Assembly: GCA_029948255.1 (NCBI GenBank)
Contig: JALIZF010001396.1
Location: 218,755 to 282,754, forward strand
Source: Telmatactis stephensoni
Taxonomy: Eukaryota; Cnidaria; Anthozoa; Actiniaria; Isophelliidae
DNA: 64,000 nucleotides
Direction: 5' to 3'
Shown here: piece after piece, positions 1 to 11,898 of the stretch
How the letters are laid out: every line of letters starts with the position of its first letter
How positions within the stretch are numbered: position 1 is the stretch's first letter
Position numbers and translations under genes: made by a program
The notes under the pieces: model-generated
Database searches by the model: none
What the model saw: only the letters and a program-made list of their open reading frames with translations
What the model was told of the DNA's origin: nothing

Positions 1-408
1 CTTGGATGGTATGTATTTGGAATGCGTTTTTGTTCTACGCGTCGTCAGTTACCGAGAATAAAACAGCTTGATTTGCAAGTGTAATTAGTTGGTGTTTATT
101 GGCGGTGTGGAATCGTTTTTATGTTAATGAGATATATAAGTGAATTTTGGATACTTTCAGATTCGGGTTTATCTTGATTGACTGCAATGAATTTTAGGCC
201 TGAAAATACCATTTGAGTTAAGGAACTGAAGGGGCCACCTTAATATTATCGGATCTTATCTCTAACGCCTAACATCTTTGTGCGAATTTTGTACGCGCCC
301 GCATTGTTTTAGTTCAGCGGATGATTAGGGAACAAAAATCATTGAATTTTTTGTACAAGTTTTGTCATTGTTTTTGTCGCTTTAATTTCTGTGCGATATC
401 CATTGATT

Positions 409-411
409 TCT

Positions 412-467
<56 letters not shown>

Positions 468-469
468 TC
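409..469. repeat. (CTTT)n microsatellite
   Basis: About 15 perfect CTTT units in otherwise T-rich sequence upstream of LU gene A. The remainder of 1-804 shows no recognisable gene. Confidence 0.95.
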
Positions 470-804
470 GCTTTTTCTTCATTCCTATTTGTTTTTACTT
501 TCCATCTACTCATCCGTTCCAGCTTTTCTTTTTTCTGTTTTTTTCTTAATTATATACTGACTCCAACTGTCTTCCTTTTTATAAACTTCACAAACTTTGT
601 TCATTTCTCCGTTTCTTGCTGTTTTGGTATAATTCTCTGTATTGCGCTATTATCTGCTATATTTGGAGATCGGACTGTCTGTCTGCCAGATGGTGCGCAG
701 CTATAATTACTTTTTTATTCAAGATTTCACATAAAGCCTAAACCAGATATCTAATTATTAATTATCACATAACGGATTGAGATCCTGAAAGCTGCGCACA
801 TCAA

Positions 805-3294
805 ATGGAGAAAGGAAAAGCTTGTCTGTTGTTTGTTAGTTTTCTTCTTTCTGGTAAGTTAAGAAAATATGCAATCTGATACATATATCACTTTATTTAG
901 ACACAATCAAATTTCTGTTCCACCTTTTTTCCGAATTACTTTCTTGTTATATTATTTTATACATTGTATCTGGATCTAATCGATTACTTTCAAATTAGTT
1001 TTCATCAGTATTTGATCATTCAGGATAGAACTCTAACTTTTTTAGCGTTTTTCGTTTTCATTCTGCGTGACTTCATTTTTACTGATTTCGAACTGTATAC
1101 TTCTTCATGCACTGCTTCGACTTTGTTGCAAACGTAAAGAATCCCGACCGAGGCGACTAAATTACCTCGAACTTTGTTCTCTCTTCGCGAGAGGAATTTT
1201 CGTCATGACTGTGAAAACAACACGTACGTACGCGTACGGCTACGAGACGGATACGTCCGAAATAAAATCTCAAACGTTTTTATAGATACAACATTGCTCT
1301 GTGAACTTGATTTTTAGGTTGCTATGGTGACGCACAAGAAACACATGATCTTTACTGCAAAAGTTGCGCGAGTTCGCAGTCGCTGCATCACTGCGAAATT
1401 CGACAAAAAGACATTCTTTGCCCTAAAGGAAAGGACCGGTGTTTAGAGGTAGGCGGGTTTGATATCAAAAATATACATACCAAGAGACCATAATACTAAG
1501 AGAGCGAAACTAGAATCCAAAAACCAATTAAAAGCAAACGGTCCCATCCGCGCGCACGTCAAAAATCAAATTCTATTGTTTGAGAGCCGTGCGTGCGCGA
1601 TGGCGAAGTTACTAAAAATAGCCTTAGTCGCCACAAACATCGCACAGACATCAATACTGAGTTTCGCTCTCTTAGTATTATGGTCTCTTGACATACAGTA
1701 TGAATGTGGAACGCGGTAATGACCAATGCCGTGCCCTCTCTAGCTTATGTACTACGTGAGTTATTTCCACGAGCATGTGAAAAAAAGGCTCTGGGAATAA
1801 CGAGATTGCGTAGAACTTGATCGGCTGTCGGCTCTGGTAACAATTGTAAACCAGTAGCTAGAGCCCAGTATATGGTTCCTGGGACTGCTGTTTTGCGAAA
1901 TAGTCCGATTCAGCCCCTAATTCCTAAAGCACTCTCCCCTTAAATTGCAGTACATTTCTTTCGTTTTTTCCCGTTACTTAATAAGGGTAGTTCATTCCGG
2001 CACAACAAAAATGTAGGTAGACTTTCTTGACGTATAGAGTAGATTTCGTATGACTGTGAAAACGGCACCGCACGGTCACGACACGGTTACGGCAGGAATT
2101 TCAAATGTTTTCATAGAAAACACGGCACTGACACGGTTACGGCGGCATGGGGCGGTCGGTTTCACACTCATACGAAATCTGCTCTATTGCATTCCAATCT
2201 CGTACCAGAGCCTCTTCCTCCTGCTCATGCAGCACCGAAGAGCGAAAGGCTCTAGCACAATATTATAGTTGTTTGGTTGATGCGACTACAGCGGACCCCC
2301 CCTCCCCTTACGGCCACCCCATTAAAACGGCCACCCCTCTATTACGACCACCTCATTTTTGCCCAGCAACTAGAGATCGCACTTCTTGTAAAGAACACCC
2401 CGTTAATACGGCCATCCCCCAATTACGACCACCTTCTTTTGGCCAGACAACTAGAGATTGCACTTAATCTCCTGTAAAGAATACTCCATTAATACGGCCA
2501 CCCCATTATTACGACCAGTTATTTTTAGATCGACCACTGGTGACCGTACTAGCGAGGTTCCACTGTACTCTAAAGGCCGATTTACACGGTACGATTATCG
2601 CACGCGACTTGACGCATACAACACAAGTCGTGCCGTGTGAATTCCCCTACGACTTCTCTAAGACAGTCGCGCGCGACCTAAAACTTGTCGTAGGGGCATT
2701 CACACGGCACGACTTTGTTCTAAGATGTGTTGTATACGTCAAGTCGCGTGCGACAATCGTACCGTGTAAATCGGCCTTAAAGGTTGTGCAGCTGTGTGTA
2801 GGAAACGACGGGTAATTCGGCGACTCAAGTATTCCGACTTCATATGCTAAACGCAAAGTATATTCAGTGAAGAAAATAACAAACAAAGGCCTGAAGCCCC
2901 GGGGGGGGGGGGGGGGGGCGATACGACGAACGATACGACGAACATCCCCGATCAGATACGACGATCATCCCCGCCCAACGATATATGGGAGTCCCCCCCC
3001 CCGGGCCTGAAGCAGCAGATCATTATTGAGTTACATAAGAATATCATGCTTTGCTTGTTTCAGGTAGAATTCTTTGGAGACAATGGTATGGGGTACGTCA
3101 GGGACTGTGTGGAAACGGATTTGTGCTTCGAGTCCAGGCTGCCACAATGTCTGCAAGTCCTTGGCAACTCTTCGTACTGCGCTTTAAGCTGCTGTGAAGA
3201 AAACTTTTGTAATGCAGCCATCCCTATGAAGCACAGTGCAACTATATCTCTGTTCTTTTACAGCATAGTTGGATACATGAATGGATTCTTTTAA
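805..3294 (+). CDS. LU gene A: secreted, probably GPI-anchored Ly6/uPAR-like protein, 3 exons
   Basis: Exons: 805-853, 1318-1448, 3064-3294 (411 nt, 136 aa). All introns are GT/AG and the phases join (1, 0). Exon 1 encodes a hydrophobic signal peptide (MEKGKACLLFVSFLLS). Exons 2 and 3 encode one LU (three-finger fold) domain with spaced cysteines ending in the family signature CCEENFCN. A hydrophobic C-terminal tail (ISLFFYSIVGYMNGFF) follows and fits a GPI-anchor signal. LU proteins of this type sit on the outer cell surface as receptors, inhibitors or adhesion modulators; the specific role here is unknown. The mature part has 13 cysteines: the 12 of genes B-D plus one near the N-terminus. 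Unlike B-D, an intron splits the LU domain. AATAAA at 3352-3357 is the likely poly(A) signal. The domain call is firm; GPI anchoring is inferred. Confidence 0.85.
2034..2185. mobile_element. TAGAGYAGATTTC MITE, copy 1 (in gene A intron 2)
   Basis: About 150 bp. It opens TAGAGTAGATTTCGTATGAC and closes with the near-complement ending GAAATCTGCTCTA. The interior is rich in CACGG/GGTTACGGC. Related copies lie at 8520-8669, 9085-9231, 21776-21942, 27479-27619 and 28659-28789, with a left-half copy at about 1195-1295. No coding capacity. Confidence 0.85.
2289..2565. mobile_element. pogo/Tc1-mariner-like non-autonomous element
   Basis: The ends are CAGCGGACCCCC on the left and the complement of CAGTGGAACCTCG on the right, each flanked by TA. 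Terminal CAGTGGAACC plus a TA target is typical of pogo/Tigger-type elements. The interior has about three degenerate units containing TTAATACGGCCACCCC and ATTACGACCA. No transposase remains. Confidence 0.7.
2571..2781. mobile_element. Palindromic MITE
   Basis: The left arm (AAAGGCCGATTTACACGGTA onwards) is mirrored by the right arm ending in the complement, with about 55-bp near-perfect outer arms and a second inner inverted pair around CCCCTACGAC. It directly abuts the preceding pogo-like element. A looser relative is at about 43863-44110. Confidence 0.85.
2897..3004. mobile_element. Poly-G/poly-C-ended element, copy 1 (108 bp)
   Basis: Starts CCCC then a G run of about 18, ends with a C run then GGG. 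It is flanked on both sides by GCCTGAAG (2889-2896 and 3005-3012), an 8-bp target-site duplication. Interior: short GATACGACGA repeats and ATATATGGGAGTCC. It ends about 59 bp before exon 3 of gene A. Confidence 0.85.
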
Positions 3295-3351
3295 AATCTT
3301 TGTTTTGTGCAAGCAATTAAGAGCAAGTATACTTTCATTTCACTTATGTTC

Positions 3352-3357
3352 AATAAA
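3352..3357 (+). terminator. Poly(A) signal of LU gene A
   Basis: Canonical AATAAA 58 nt after the stop codon of gene A. Confidence 0.6.
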
Positions 3358-3383
3358 AGTGTAGACTTAGATTTTTTGTAAAA

Positions 3384-3706
3384 TTGGATGTTTCCATGCC
3401 ATGCCAGTTAGATCTGGGCAATACAATACAGGCAATACAGATGATAGAAGCAAGACAGGCAACAGGCACTATAAACATAACATGCAGTGCATGCAATACA
3501 AATGGCATTGCACTTGTATATTTTATAATGGTTTATTTTCATAGGATGTTTCCATGCCATGCCAGTTAGATCTGGGCAATACAAGTAATACAGGCAATAC
3601 AGGTGATAGAAGCAAGACAGGCAATACAGGCACTATAAACATAACATGCAATGCATGCAATACAAATGGCATTGCACTTGTATTGTTTATAATGGTTTAT
3701 GTTTAA
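3384..3706. repeat. Tandem duplication, two units of about 162 bp
   Basis: Both units contain ATGTTTCCATGCCATGCCAG, GCAATACAGG runs and AATGGCATTGCACTTGTAT. They are about 95% identical, directly downstream of the gene A poly(A) signal. Confidence 0.9.
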
Positions 3707-3709
3707 GGA

Positions 3710-3925
3710 ATATAAAACGCGCGCGCATGTCTCTGTTCTGTGATATAAACACGATGGAAGATGTAGAGCAAGAGAAAAGCACGCTTAGAAACACGAGGCG
3801 CGTTTTATATTGTTTTTATAAAATATTTTCGACGTTTTTTGAGCGAGTCATGTCTCTGTCCTCTGATATAAACATGGTAGCCAGCCAATCAGCGCGCGCG
3901 TTATATCTCAAATATTTCATATCTG
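3710..3925. mobile_element. MITE with GCGCGC/CCAAT ends
   Basis: Contains TATAAAACGCGCGCGCATGT and ends CCAGCCAATCAGCGCGCGCG. The same family (TGATATAAACACGATGGAAG, GTAGAGCA) occurs on both strands at 32310-32700. Confidence 0.7.
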
Positions 3926-4082
3926 TTAACATCATTGTGTTGTTTCATCACTATATCACCCGTGTTGTCCGTACAGTTGCCGTATCGACTTTATTTTCTG
4001 TATAACTTATCGACAAAACAAAGCACCAACAAAGTCACTTTGGCTATTTTCAAAGACATCCCTTCATTCATTACATCAAGTA

Positions 4083-4235
4083 CAGGGACCGTGGAGCACA
4101 TTGAAAAGTGGGGGGTGGGGGGGGCTGTCATTAAAAAGTGGGGGGGGGGGGGCTGAAACCTCTCTAATCATTAAATTTTCTTTGTATTTCTCAAAAAGTG
4201 GGTGGGCCGCAGCCCCCCCAGCTCCGTGGTCCCTG
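4083..4235. mobile_element. Short DNA element with CAGGGACCGTGGAGC ends
   Basis: Left end CAGGGACCGTGGAGC; right end its near-complement GCTCCGTGGTCCCTG. It is flanked by AAGTA on both sides (4078-4082 and 4236-4240). The interior holds two long G runs following AAAAAGTGG. No coding capacity. Confidence 0.8.
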
Positions 4236-4263
4236 AAGTAGCTTTCAGTGTGCAGTATGAATA

Positions 4264-7200
4264 TTAGGAGTCTGTTTTGTTTGTATTCGTTGCTGTAGAG
4301 TCTTTGCTCTTTTCATTAGTCTTTTTGCTCATTTCCTCAATTTCCTCTGCAAAAATGACATTGAGAGGACTAAACAGTGATGGAATTCTAGGAAAGTCTC
4401 GTGGACAAACCTGAAATCAAAGAGGAACACTTAAAATTAGAAGGGGAAGGCAGCTAGTTACTAGAAAATAAATTTGAAGACTCTGTATTTACTTGATTGA
4501 ACACAAGGCCCTAAATATATGCTGGGTTCAAATAAAATACTGGGTTAACAAGGACAAGTTTTAAACAAACACCCCCAGCATTTGCTAACAAAATATGGTA
4601 AATATGCTAGATGTTTTGGTACCTATCAGATACTGTACTACTAGGCTTTAAGGGGGTTCAGAACTGGAGTAGGGCATGGAGTGCTTCCAGTGTGTGCAGT
4701 CTAGCCATATAATTGTTTGTTCATCAATTGTGTGTGCGTGTGTCTAGAAAAGGAGATTTTCTTGTCTCACTTTAGTTACTGATCACAGGCACTATAGGTC
4801 ACCCCAATAAGCAGACAGCAAATACTTTACAGCATATCATAAATCACATGTGACTTCTTACCCTCATGTGATCGAATGCTATCCCAGTCTGCTTTGTAAA
4901 CTGTTCACTAATGATTGGTATTTTGGGATATCGCTGGCTAAAGTGATTCAACATGATGAAACCAGCATTCATTTCAATGCCAATGTTTATGGCTTCACTT
5001 GTTGTGCAGTGCTTTTTGTCTACAGCTTCTTCATGAAGCTCATCCTCAAATGTTGCTTCATGAATGAGAAGAGTTGCATTGTGACCTATTTAAAATATAT
5101 TATTAGTTCATCATCATCATTATTATCATTAAAACAACAACAACACCAACACCAACAACAACAACACCAACAACACAGGATCAAAAATGATACTAGACGT
5201 AGAAAACAAAAGGATGTAGCAGTCACAGTACTCCAACCTTCTCTCCACTCCCATACCTCCCTCACACTGTCCTTTTCTCCATAATCCTTGTCAACACAAC
5301 ATAATATGAACAATCAATAGTTTATTGCAAAATCAGCTCACCTGCAGTAACTAGTGCAGGGCAAGGACGAGTATCTCCTGAGTAAACCACTTTCCATCCA
5401 CTAATATGTTTAAAGACCAAACCATAAGCATCTGCGCAATGGATTACTGGAACAGCAACTATCTACAAGAACCCAACAATACTGTTAATTAAAATAAATT
5501 GTCATCATTATAGTCAGGCCACCATAGCACCACAAGTGGTTGTTTAACATGGCTAATGTAATTTAGGCAAAGTTAAAATTGAGGCTGCTGGCCAGTGCTG
5601 CTGCAGAGTGCCCTCCCCTTACTGCAGGCTGCTGCGGCTCAGTGCCATTCTTGCTGCTCAAGTGATGTTTTGCTCCTACCCTCCTTTTACTGTTGGTAAG
5701 TATCTTAAGTATGAAATTCCATTGACTTCTGTTAGTGTGACTGGTGCTAGGTAGTGAACCCTCATTTGTTACCATGGTTACCTCCTTGCCACTAGGGACA
5801 AGTGACAGGTGAGTCCCTTGTGATGGCATTAGAGCACCTAAGCCCATCCTCATCATAACCGATGAGTTTAGGAAAGAGAGTTCTAGCTACCTGGAGAGCT
5901 TCTTGAAATAGATCCATGAACTCATGATCTTCTTTAGTAATGTCTTCACAGTTAACAAATCTATATAACAGATAAAGTCACATCAAATTCATTCATTAAT
6001 TACCCTGGTCCCAGAGGCTTTCCTTGTATTTTTTACGATTTGTTTTATGAGACGCGAAGCAGCGAGACATTTACGTAAACACCTTGCCGCTTTGTGGCTC
6101 ATAAAATAAATCGTAAAAAAATACAAGGAAAGCCTCTGGGACCAGAGTATCATCAAATAAGACAAGAAATAGGAAACCCCCAGCTTGTGCAATCCTTATC
6201 TAAGGCCAAGTGACATAAAAGTGAGTCATGGAGTCACAATATAATATTATATGTTTATGTATTGTAATCACAAGTACAGGCAATGAGGCAAGCAATTTTG
6301 AGGGCACTGTACTTTCAAGAGTACTTCACTCAAACTCCCATTAACAGACACCTTAGATGGTAAGTAGATACCTCCCACCCGGGGGGGGGGCCTCAGATCG
6401 TAAATGGACGGGGATGCTTGTCGTACCTTTTAGGGGTCAAAATCTGCAATCTGGTTACCTTTTAGGGCATTTCAGACTTATTGGACTATAAGAGACATAG
6501 CTGGTACTTTGTAGGGACAGTTTTGGGGCAAATAAACTACCTAAAATAAGCACGAAGGGGACGATTTCGATGATCTGAATTGAATCTTCAAAGCACATCG
6601 ATAACAAAGTGTTTCATTACTTTAATTCTTTATTATTGTTTTTGAATTGGTACCTTTTAGGGGTAGAAATGAATTGTTACCACTCCCACTCAGGTACCTT
6701 TTAGAGGGGTCATTTTCAAAATTTCCGACAAGCATCCCTGTCCTCTTATATATAGGAGTCCCCCCCGGGACCTCCTATCAGCATAGGGCAATCCCTGAGC
6801 CCTAATTCTCCTGACAACCTCTACATCTTCAATGCTTTCTTACATATTACACGATTTAGACTTCTTAAACAGGGATTGTCAGGTTCGGATAGCCACCATT
6901 TTGAAATTAGCTGCTGCATAATACCTGTATTCAAGGTTTTCAAATAGAGCAGTATATTCTTGCAGCCATAATTTTATCTTTGTTGGTCCAATTACTACTG
7001 TTGTACTCCCTATTTGAGCATTTTCCTATATTTGTGAAATAAGAAAACACTCAGAAAGACTCATAGAAATTATTCATGTGTTAGTTCTTCTGAAACAATT
7101 CTGTACAAGTGAATTCCCCCCTCTCCCCTCAAACATGTGTACAGGTCCCCCCCCTCATAGGTCACCATAGGAGAATTTGTATAACATAAAGCTCCTTACA

Positions 7201-10200
7201 TTTCTTAGCTTACTCTGATAGAGCAAAACACGAACCAAGCCCTGCAACAAAACCATAGTAGATCTTTAATATTTACATAAATTCTAATAATCATAAAATA
7301 GCTTTTCAAATGAAAATAAAGTTGAAATAGTTGCATACTGTTATGAATATGATTTAAATGATGCATTGATATAGAAGTATTTCACGGCAGCCATGTTTGT
7401 GAGCAAGTACAATAGAAAGTTTTTGAATGACAAAAGATTTAATTTCTCTTGGGAGAAAATCTCTAATTATTTTGACCACAAATATGTCTGCTTTGAAATC
7501 CCTCTATTTAAGCATAGCCATAATTTAGACCATTTTTGAGAAAACTTGAAAAATAATCAGCAAAGTCACTTAGTTATATATCTTATATGACTTACCAAAT
7601 GATGGTCTGCATGTATATGTGATATAAATATGTAATTTATTTTAGTAATAATGTGATCCATATCATCTCCATAATGTCTATATAACTGTCCTAGTGTTCC
7701 TTCTCCACAATCCAATAAAATGGAACTTGAATTACTGCATTAAGAAGAAAAAAGACCTCTTACTTTTTATATAGGATAATGACTACTAAATATCTTGAAA
7801 TTAAGGATAAAGGTAAAAAAGTAAAGGACCTTGTTTAATGCCGGTAGTTCCTTTAGCCGAGCTAATCTTCCAGGAAGCCGACGGTGCCCTCATTTTACCC
7901 CCTCTCTCCATCAGTGCTCCGTTTTAAGGGTATTTAAAGCTACTTAAAGCTACACGGAAAGGAAAGAAGTTGAAACAATGAAACATCTAATGTAAAAATA
8001 TCAAAAAAGTAATAGAAAACAGTATAAAATTTATACAGGATAATGACTGTTACTAGTCAAATGCTGATAGAAGTAGATGAAGTACATGTAGTCAGAGGTA
8101 GAATCTCAGATGCAGCATCAGTTTCTGCAGAGCAATGCTGTATATTATTCCTGTTACAACATTGAGATCGGGAACAGCCATACACTCATACATCAGACAT
8201 GAGTATAATTTATAGGGATTAGGGACTGGTCATTATTTAAAGGGGGTGGGGTGGAGGGGGGGGGGGGCTGGTGCAAATGAAAAAGGCAACTGCTCAATTT
8301 TTGATGGTCCCTCCCCCCTTTCTACATACATACACACATAACATTCTTACAGAGTGAGCATAAAAATCTGTGGCCCGCCTCTATTTGCACCAGCCCCCCC
8401 TCCCCACCTCCCTGTAAATAATGTCCAGTCCCTAAGATATAAATAGCAGTGTCGAGTGCAAGTCATCAAACATGTACAGCTCCAACCCTCTGTGCAGTCA
8501 GTTTCTTCTTAAGTCTGATGAGACAGCAGTTTTGAATGAGTTTGAAATGGACTGCACTGTGCAATGACGGTTTCACTGCATGTTGTCTATAAAAGCATTC
8601 AAATTTCCTGCCCTAACTACGCAGTGTCATGACTGTGCCATTTTCACAGTCATATGAAATCTGCTCTAATGTAGAAATAGAAAACGAGGCAGCGTGCTAT
8701 GTTGAGTTATAGAAGCACACGGGAATTGTAAGAAGACGAGAGAAGTGTTAGGAGAAGCACGAGGCGTAGCCGAGTGCTTCTCAACACTTCTCGAGTCTTC
8801 TTACAATTCCCAAGTGCTTCAGTCTATAACTTAACATAGCAGTGCTGCCGAGTTTTCTATTTCTTTTATAAAATACAATTGAAGTTGTATTTTCTTTTTC
8901 CGTTGGAGAAAGTTTGAAAATGTGTGTGCACGTGCTGTGTGTTCTCATAGAGAACACGCTCCCTTTGGCCAATCAGAGCATGCGTTATATTGTAGTTATT
9001 TTATATTAACACAATATATAAACTTGTCATTACTGTATACTTTTGGCATGTTTCCTTTATCATCTGAATACAACAGGTCCTTAATAGAGCAGATTTCATA
9101 TGAGTGTGAAATAGACTATGCCATGTTATGGCCATGTTAGGGCTGTGCTGTCTATAAAAGCATTCAATTTAATTCCTCCTGTGACCGTGCTCTGACTGTG
9201 TGTTGCCGCTTCACAGTCATACGAAATCTGCTTCAGATTATTTCATGATAACATTACCTGATATGTAGCAAGGTTGCACTGACATTCCTGTACTTCGATG
9301 GTAGTGATGCACCAGTTCCAATGAACACAACCTCAAAATCTTCCTTATTTTTACCACCCACATCAGTCATATCATCAACACTTTCAACATCAGTACCGAC
9401 TGAACATGATCCTATTTTATTTTCTCTTAATGGCAAAGCTACTACTTCAGAGTGACTGTCCTCATTTTTTGGATTACTGTCATTTTGTGCTTGTTGTTGT
9501 TCTTCCATATTTTTACTTTTCGAAGAAATTGATAAATGCTGGTGATCTTTAGTATTTCCAATTAGTTCCATGGTTTCTGACATGATTGTATCAACATCCA
9601 GGGTGGTTGGCACATCACTTGCATCAAACCCTTGTAGCTTTTGAGGTCTGAGATGAAACTTAAGCAAACTTCTTCCTGGTATTGTATTGGCTGGTAAAGT
9701 GCTTGTGTCTTCACACTTCAAATAAGAAGAAAAACAATTTGCAAGTTGGGCATAATTGACCTTGAACTTCCAATGGAAATAAAACAGCAGCAGCAACAAC
9801 AACATCAACAACACACATACATGTACTTCCAAACGATACTTACAGCGCAAAGCCCAAAAGTATGACCAGCTATGATATATTCACATTCTTTTCAAAGACC
9901 AATCATCCAATCAGCATCCGAGGACTCTCTTATCTTATCTCTTATCTAAGTGCTAATTGGAGGAGGGTGAGACAAAAATATGCGAATATATTAATACTGG
10001 TCACAGTTTTGAGCTTCGCAATATAAAGCAAAACATCAAGCAAAACACATGACTGTAAACTATCCTGGCTGATGAATTTAGACCACTTAACAAAAGTGAT
10101 ACTAAGGTATTACTCTTAGGTACAGTATATTATAGATGTAAGGAAGATAATATACTCACTGATTTATCTGAAGAGTAAAGAAGAGGAAACAAAGTCTTAT

Positions 10201-11861
10201 CTATGGTATGAAGCTTTATTTGAATGCTGGCTTGTGATCTAAACATTGTTGTCTTACTACACACATCTTTATTCATAAGCAGATGCTTGGTTGTGTTACC
10301 AAAGCTGTATATAAAATACAAAAGATATTGTCAATTTTTCTAGTAAATAAATTTTAAATGCCAAAATATACTAGTAAATAAATTTTAAATGCCAAAATAT
10401 ACTTGGTAAAATACAAAAGCCTCACTACAGGATGAGTGCAATTAATGGGTTTATTTCATCTCCAGGTAAACTAAGTGGCTGTCAACACGACTTTGCTGGG
10501 TAATTTGCCCTGTTGTCTTGAGAAACTCAAACCAACTTTTGATAATAACTATTTGTAGTCTTGCCTGGCTGTCACAACAGATGTCTTCCAGTTTAAAATC
10601 TTAATGAGTTGATTTCCCTGCCAAATACCAGATACACTGTAGCCCTGGAAATATAAAAAAATGCCTACAGTACCTTAGTCTCCAGTCCTTGTAATCAGAG
10701 TTGTTGAAGACTTCCATTGGTACCACGTGGACAATTAAACAAGGTTGGTGATTAGACATTTTGTAATGATCAAATTGTTGTGAGTGAACTAAGCTTCCAA
10801 TGTGATTAACAGAAGGGCAGTCAATAACAAAGAACACTGGTCCAGGTTGTGATGGTTCTGTCACATCTTTTGCTAAAATCTACAAGTTAAATAAATATGA
10901 AAGAAAGAATGTACAAATGAATGAATGAAAGAAGGAACAAATAAATAGAAAAGGAATGGAAGGTAGGAATGGATGGAGGGAGGGAGGGGGAAGGGGGAGG
11001 GGGGGAAGGAAAGAAGGAAGGACGCTGTAAGTGAATACATGTAAACAAACAAATTGATAAATAGATGGATGGGTGGAATGATGGATTAATGAGTAAATGA
11101 ATGGATGGATGGAATAAGGAATTGATAAACAAATGACTGCAAATGAATGGAGCATTTGAATGAATAAATATATGAATGAACAAATGAACAAATGAATGAA
11201 TAATAAATGAGTGAGTGAGTGAGTGAGTGAGTGAGTGAGTGAGTGAGTGAGTGAGTGAGTGAGTGAGTGAGTGAGTGAGTGAGTGAGTGAGTGAGTGAGT
11301 GAGTGAGTGAGTGAGTGAGTGAGTGAGTGAGTGAGTGAGTGAGTGAGTGAGTGAGTGAGTGAGTGAGTGAGTGAGTGAGTGAGTGAGTGAGTGAGTGAGT
11401 GAGTGAGTGAGTGAGTGAGTGAGTGAGTGAGTGAGTGAGTGAGTGAGTGAGTGAGTGAGTGAGTGAGTGAGTGAGTGAGTGAAAAGACATAACCACCTCA
11501 TTACCTTGTGGCCATTTGCAAGAACTACATCTTCTCCAAGTTTCAGCCTTCCAAAAAGTGGACCTTTAGGAACACCTAACTCTTTAGCCTTATGAACCAA
11601 AAACTTCCCTGGTAATGCAGGCAGTTCACAGATATAACAAACAACATCCTTGATTTCATTTGATCCAATCTTGACTCTTTTGGCAGGATTTTCATCTGTT
11701 ATGTTGCTGGTTTTGAGGCTGCAGTATTCAGTAGATCCTCCTGATCAGAATATTAGATAAAAGTTTACTTTATTGCTGTGTTTTACCAATAAAAAACAAT
11801 ATTTAAAGGTGCTCCTTTGTGGTAGGTTACTTCCTAAAGTATCAACTACAATATCATCACG

Positions 11862-11898
<37 letters not shown>

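Noticed and set aside
10887..11600. 237-codon open frame rich in Ser/Leu/Thr/His on the minus strand
   Set aside because: It is ELAC2 exon 3 running through the donor into the GAGT microsatellite; the splice site ends the real coding part at 11505.
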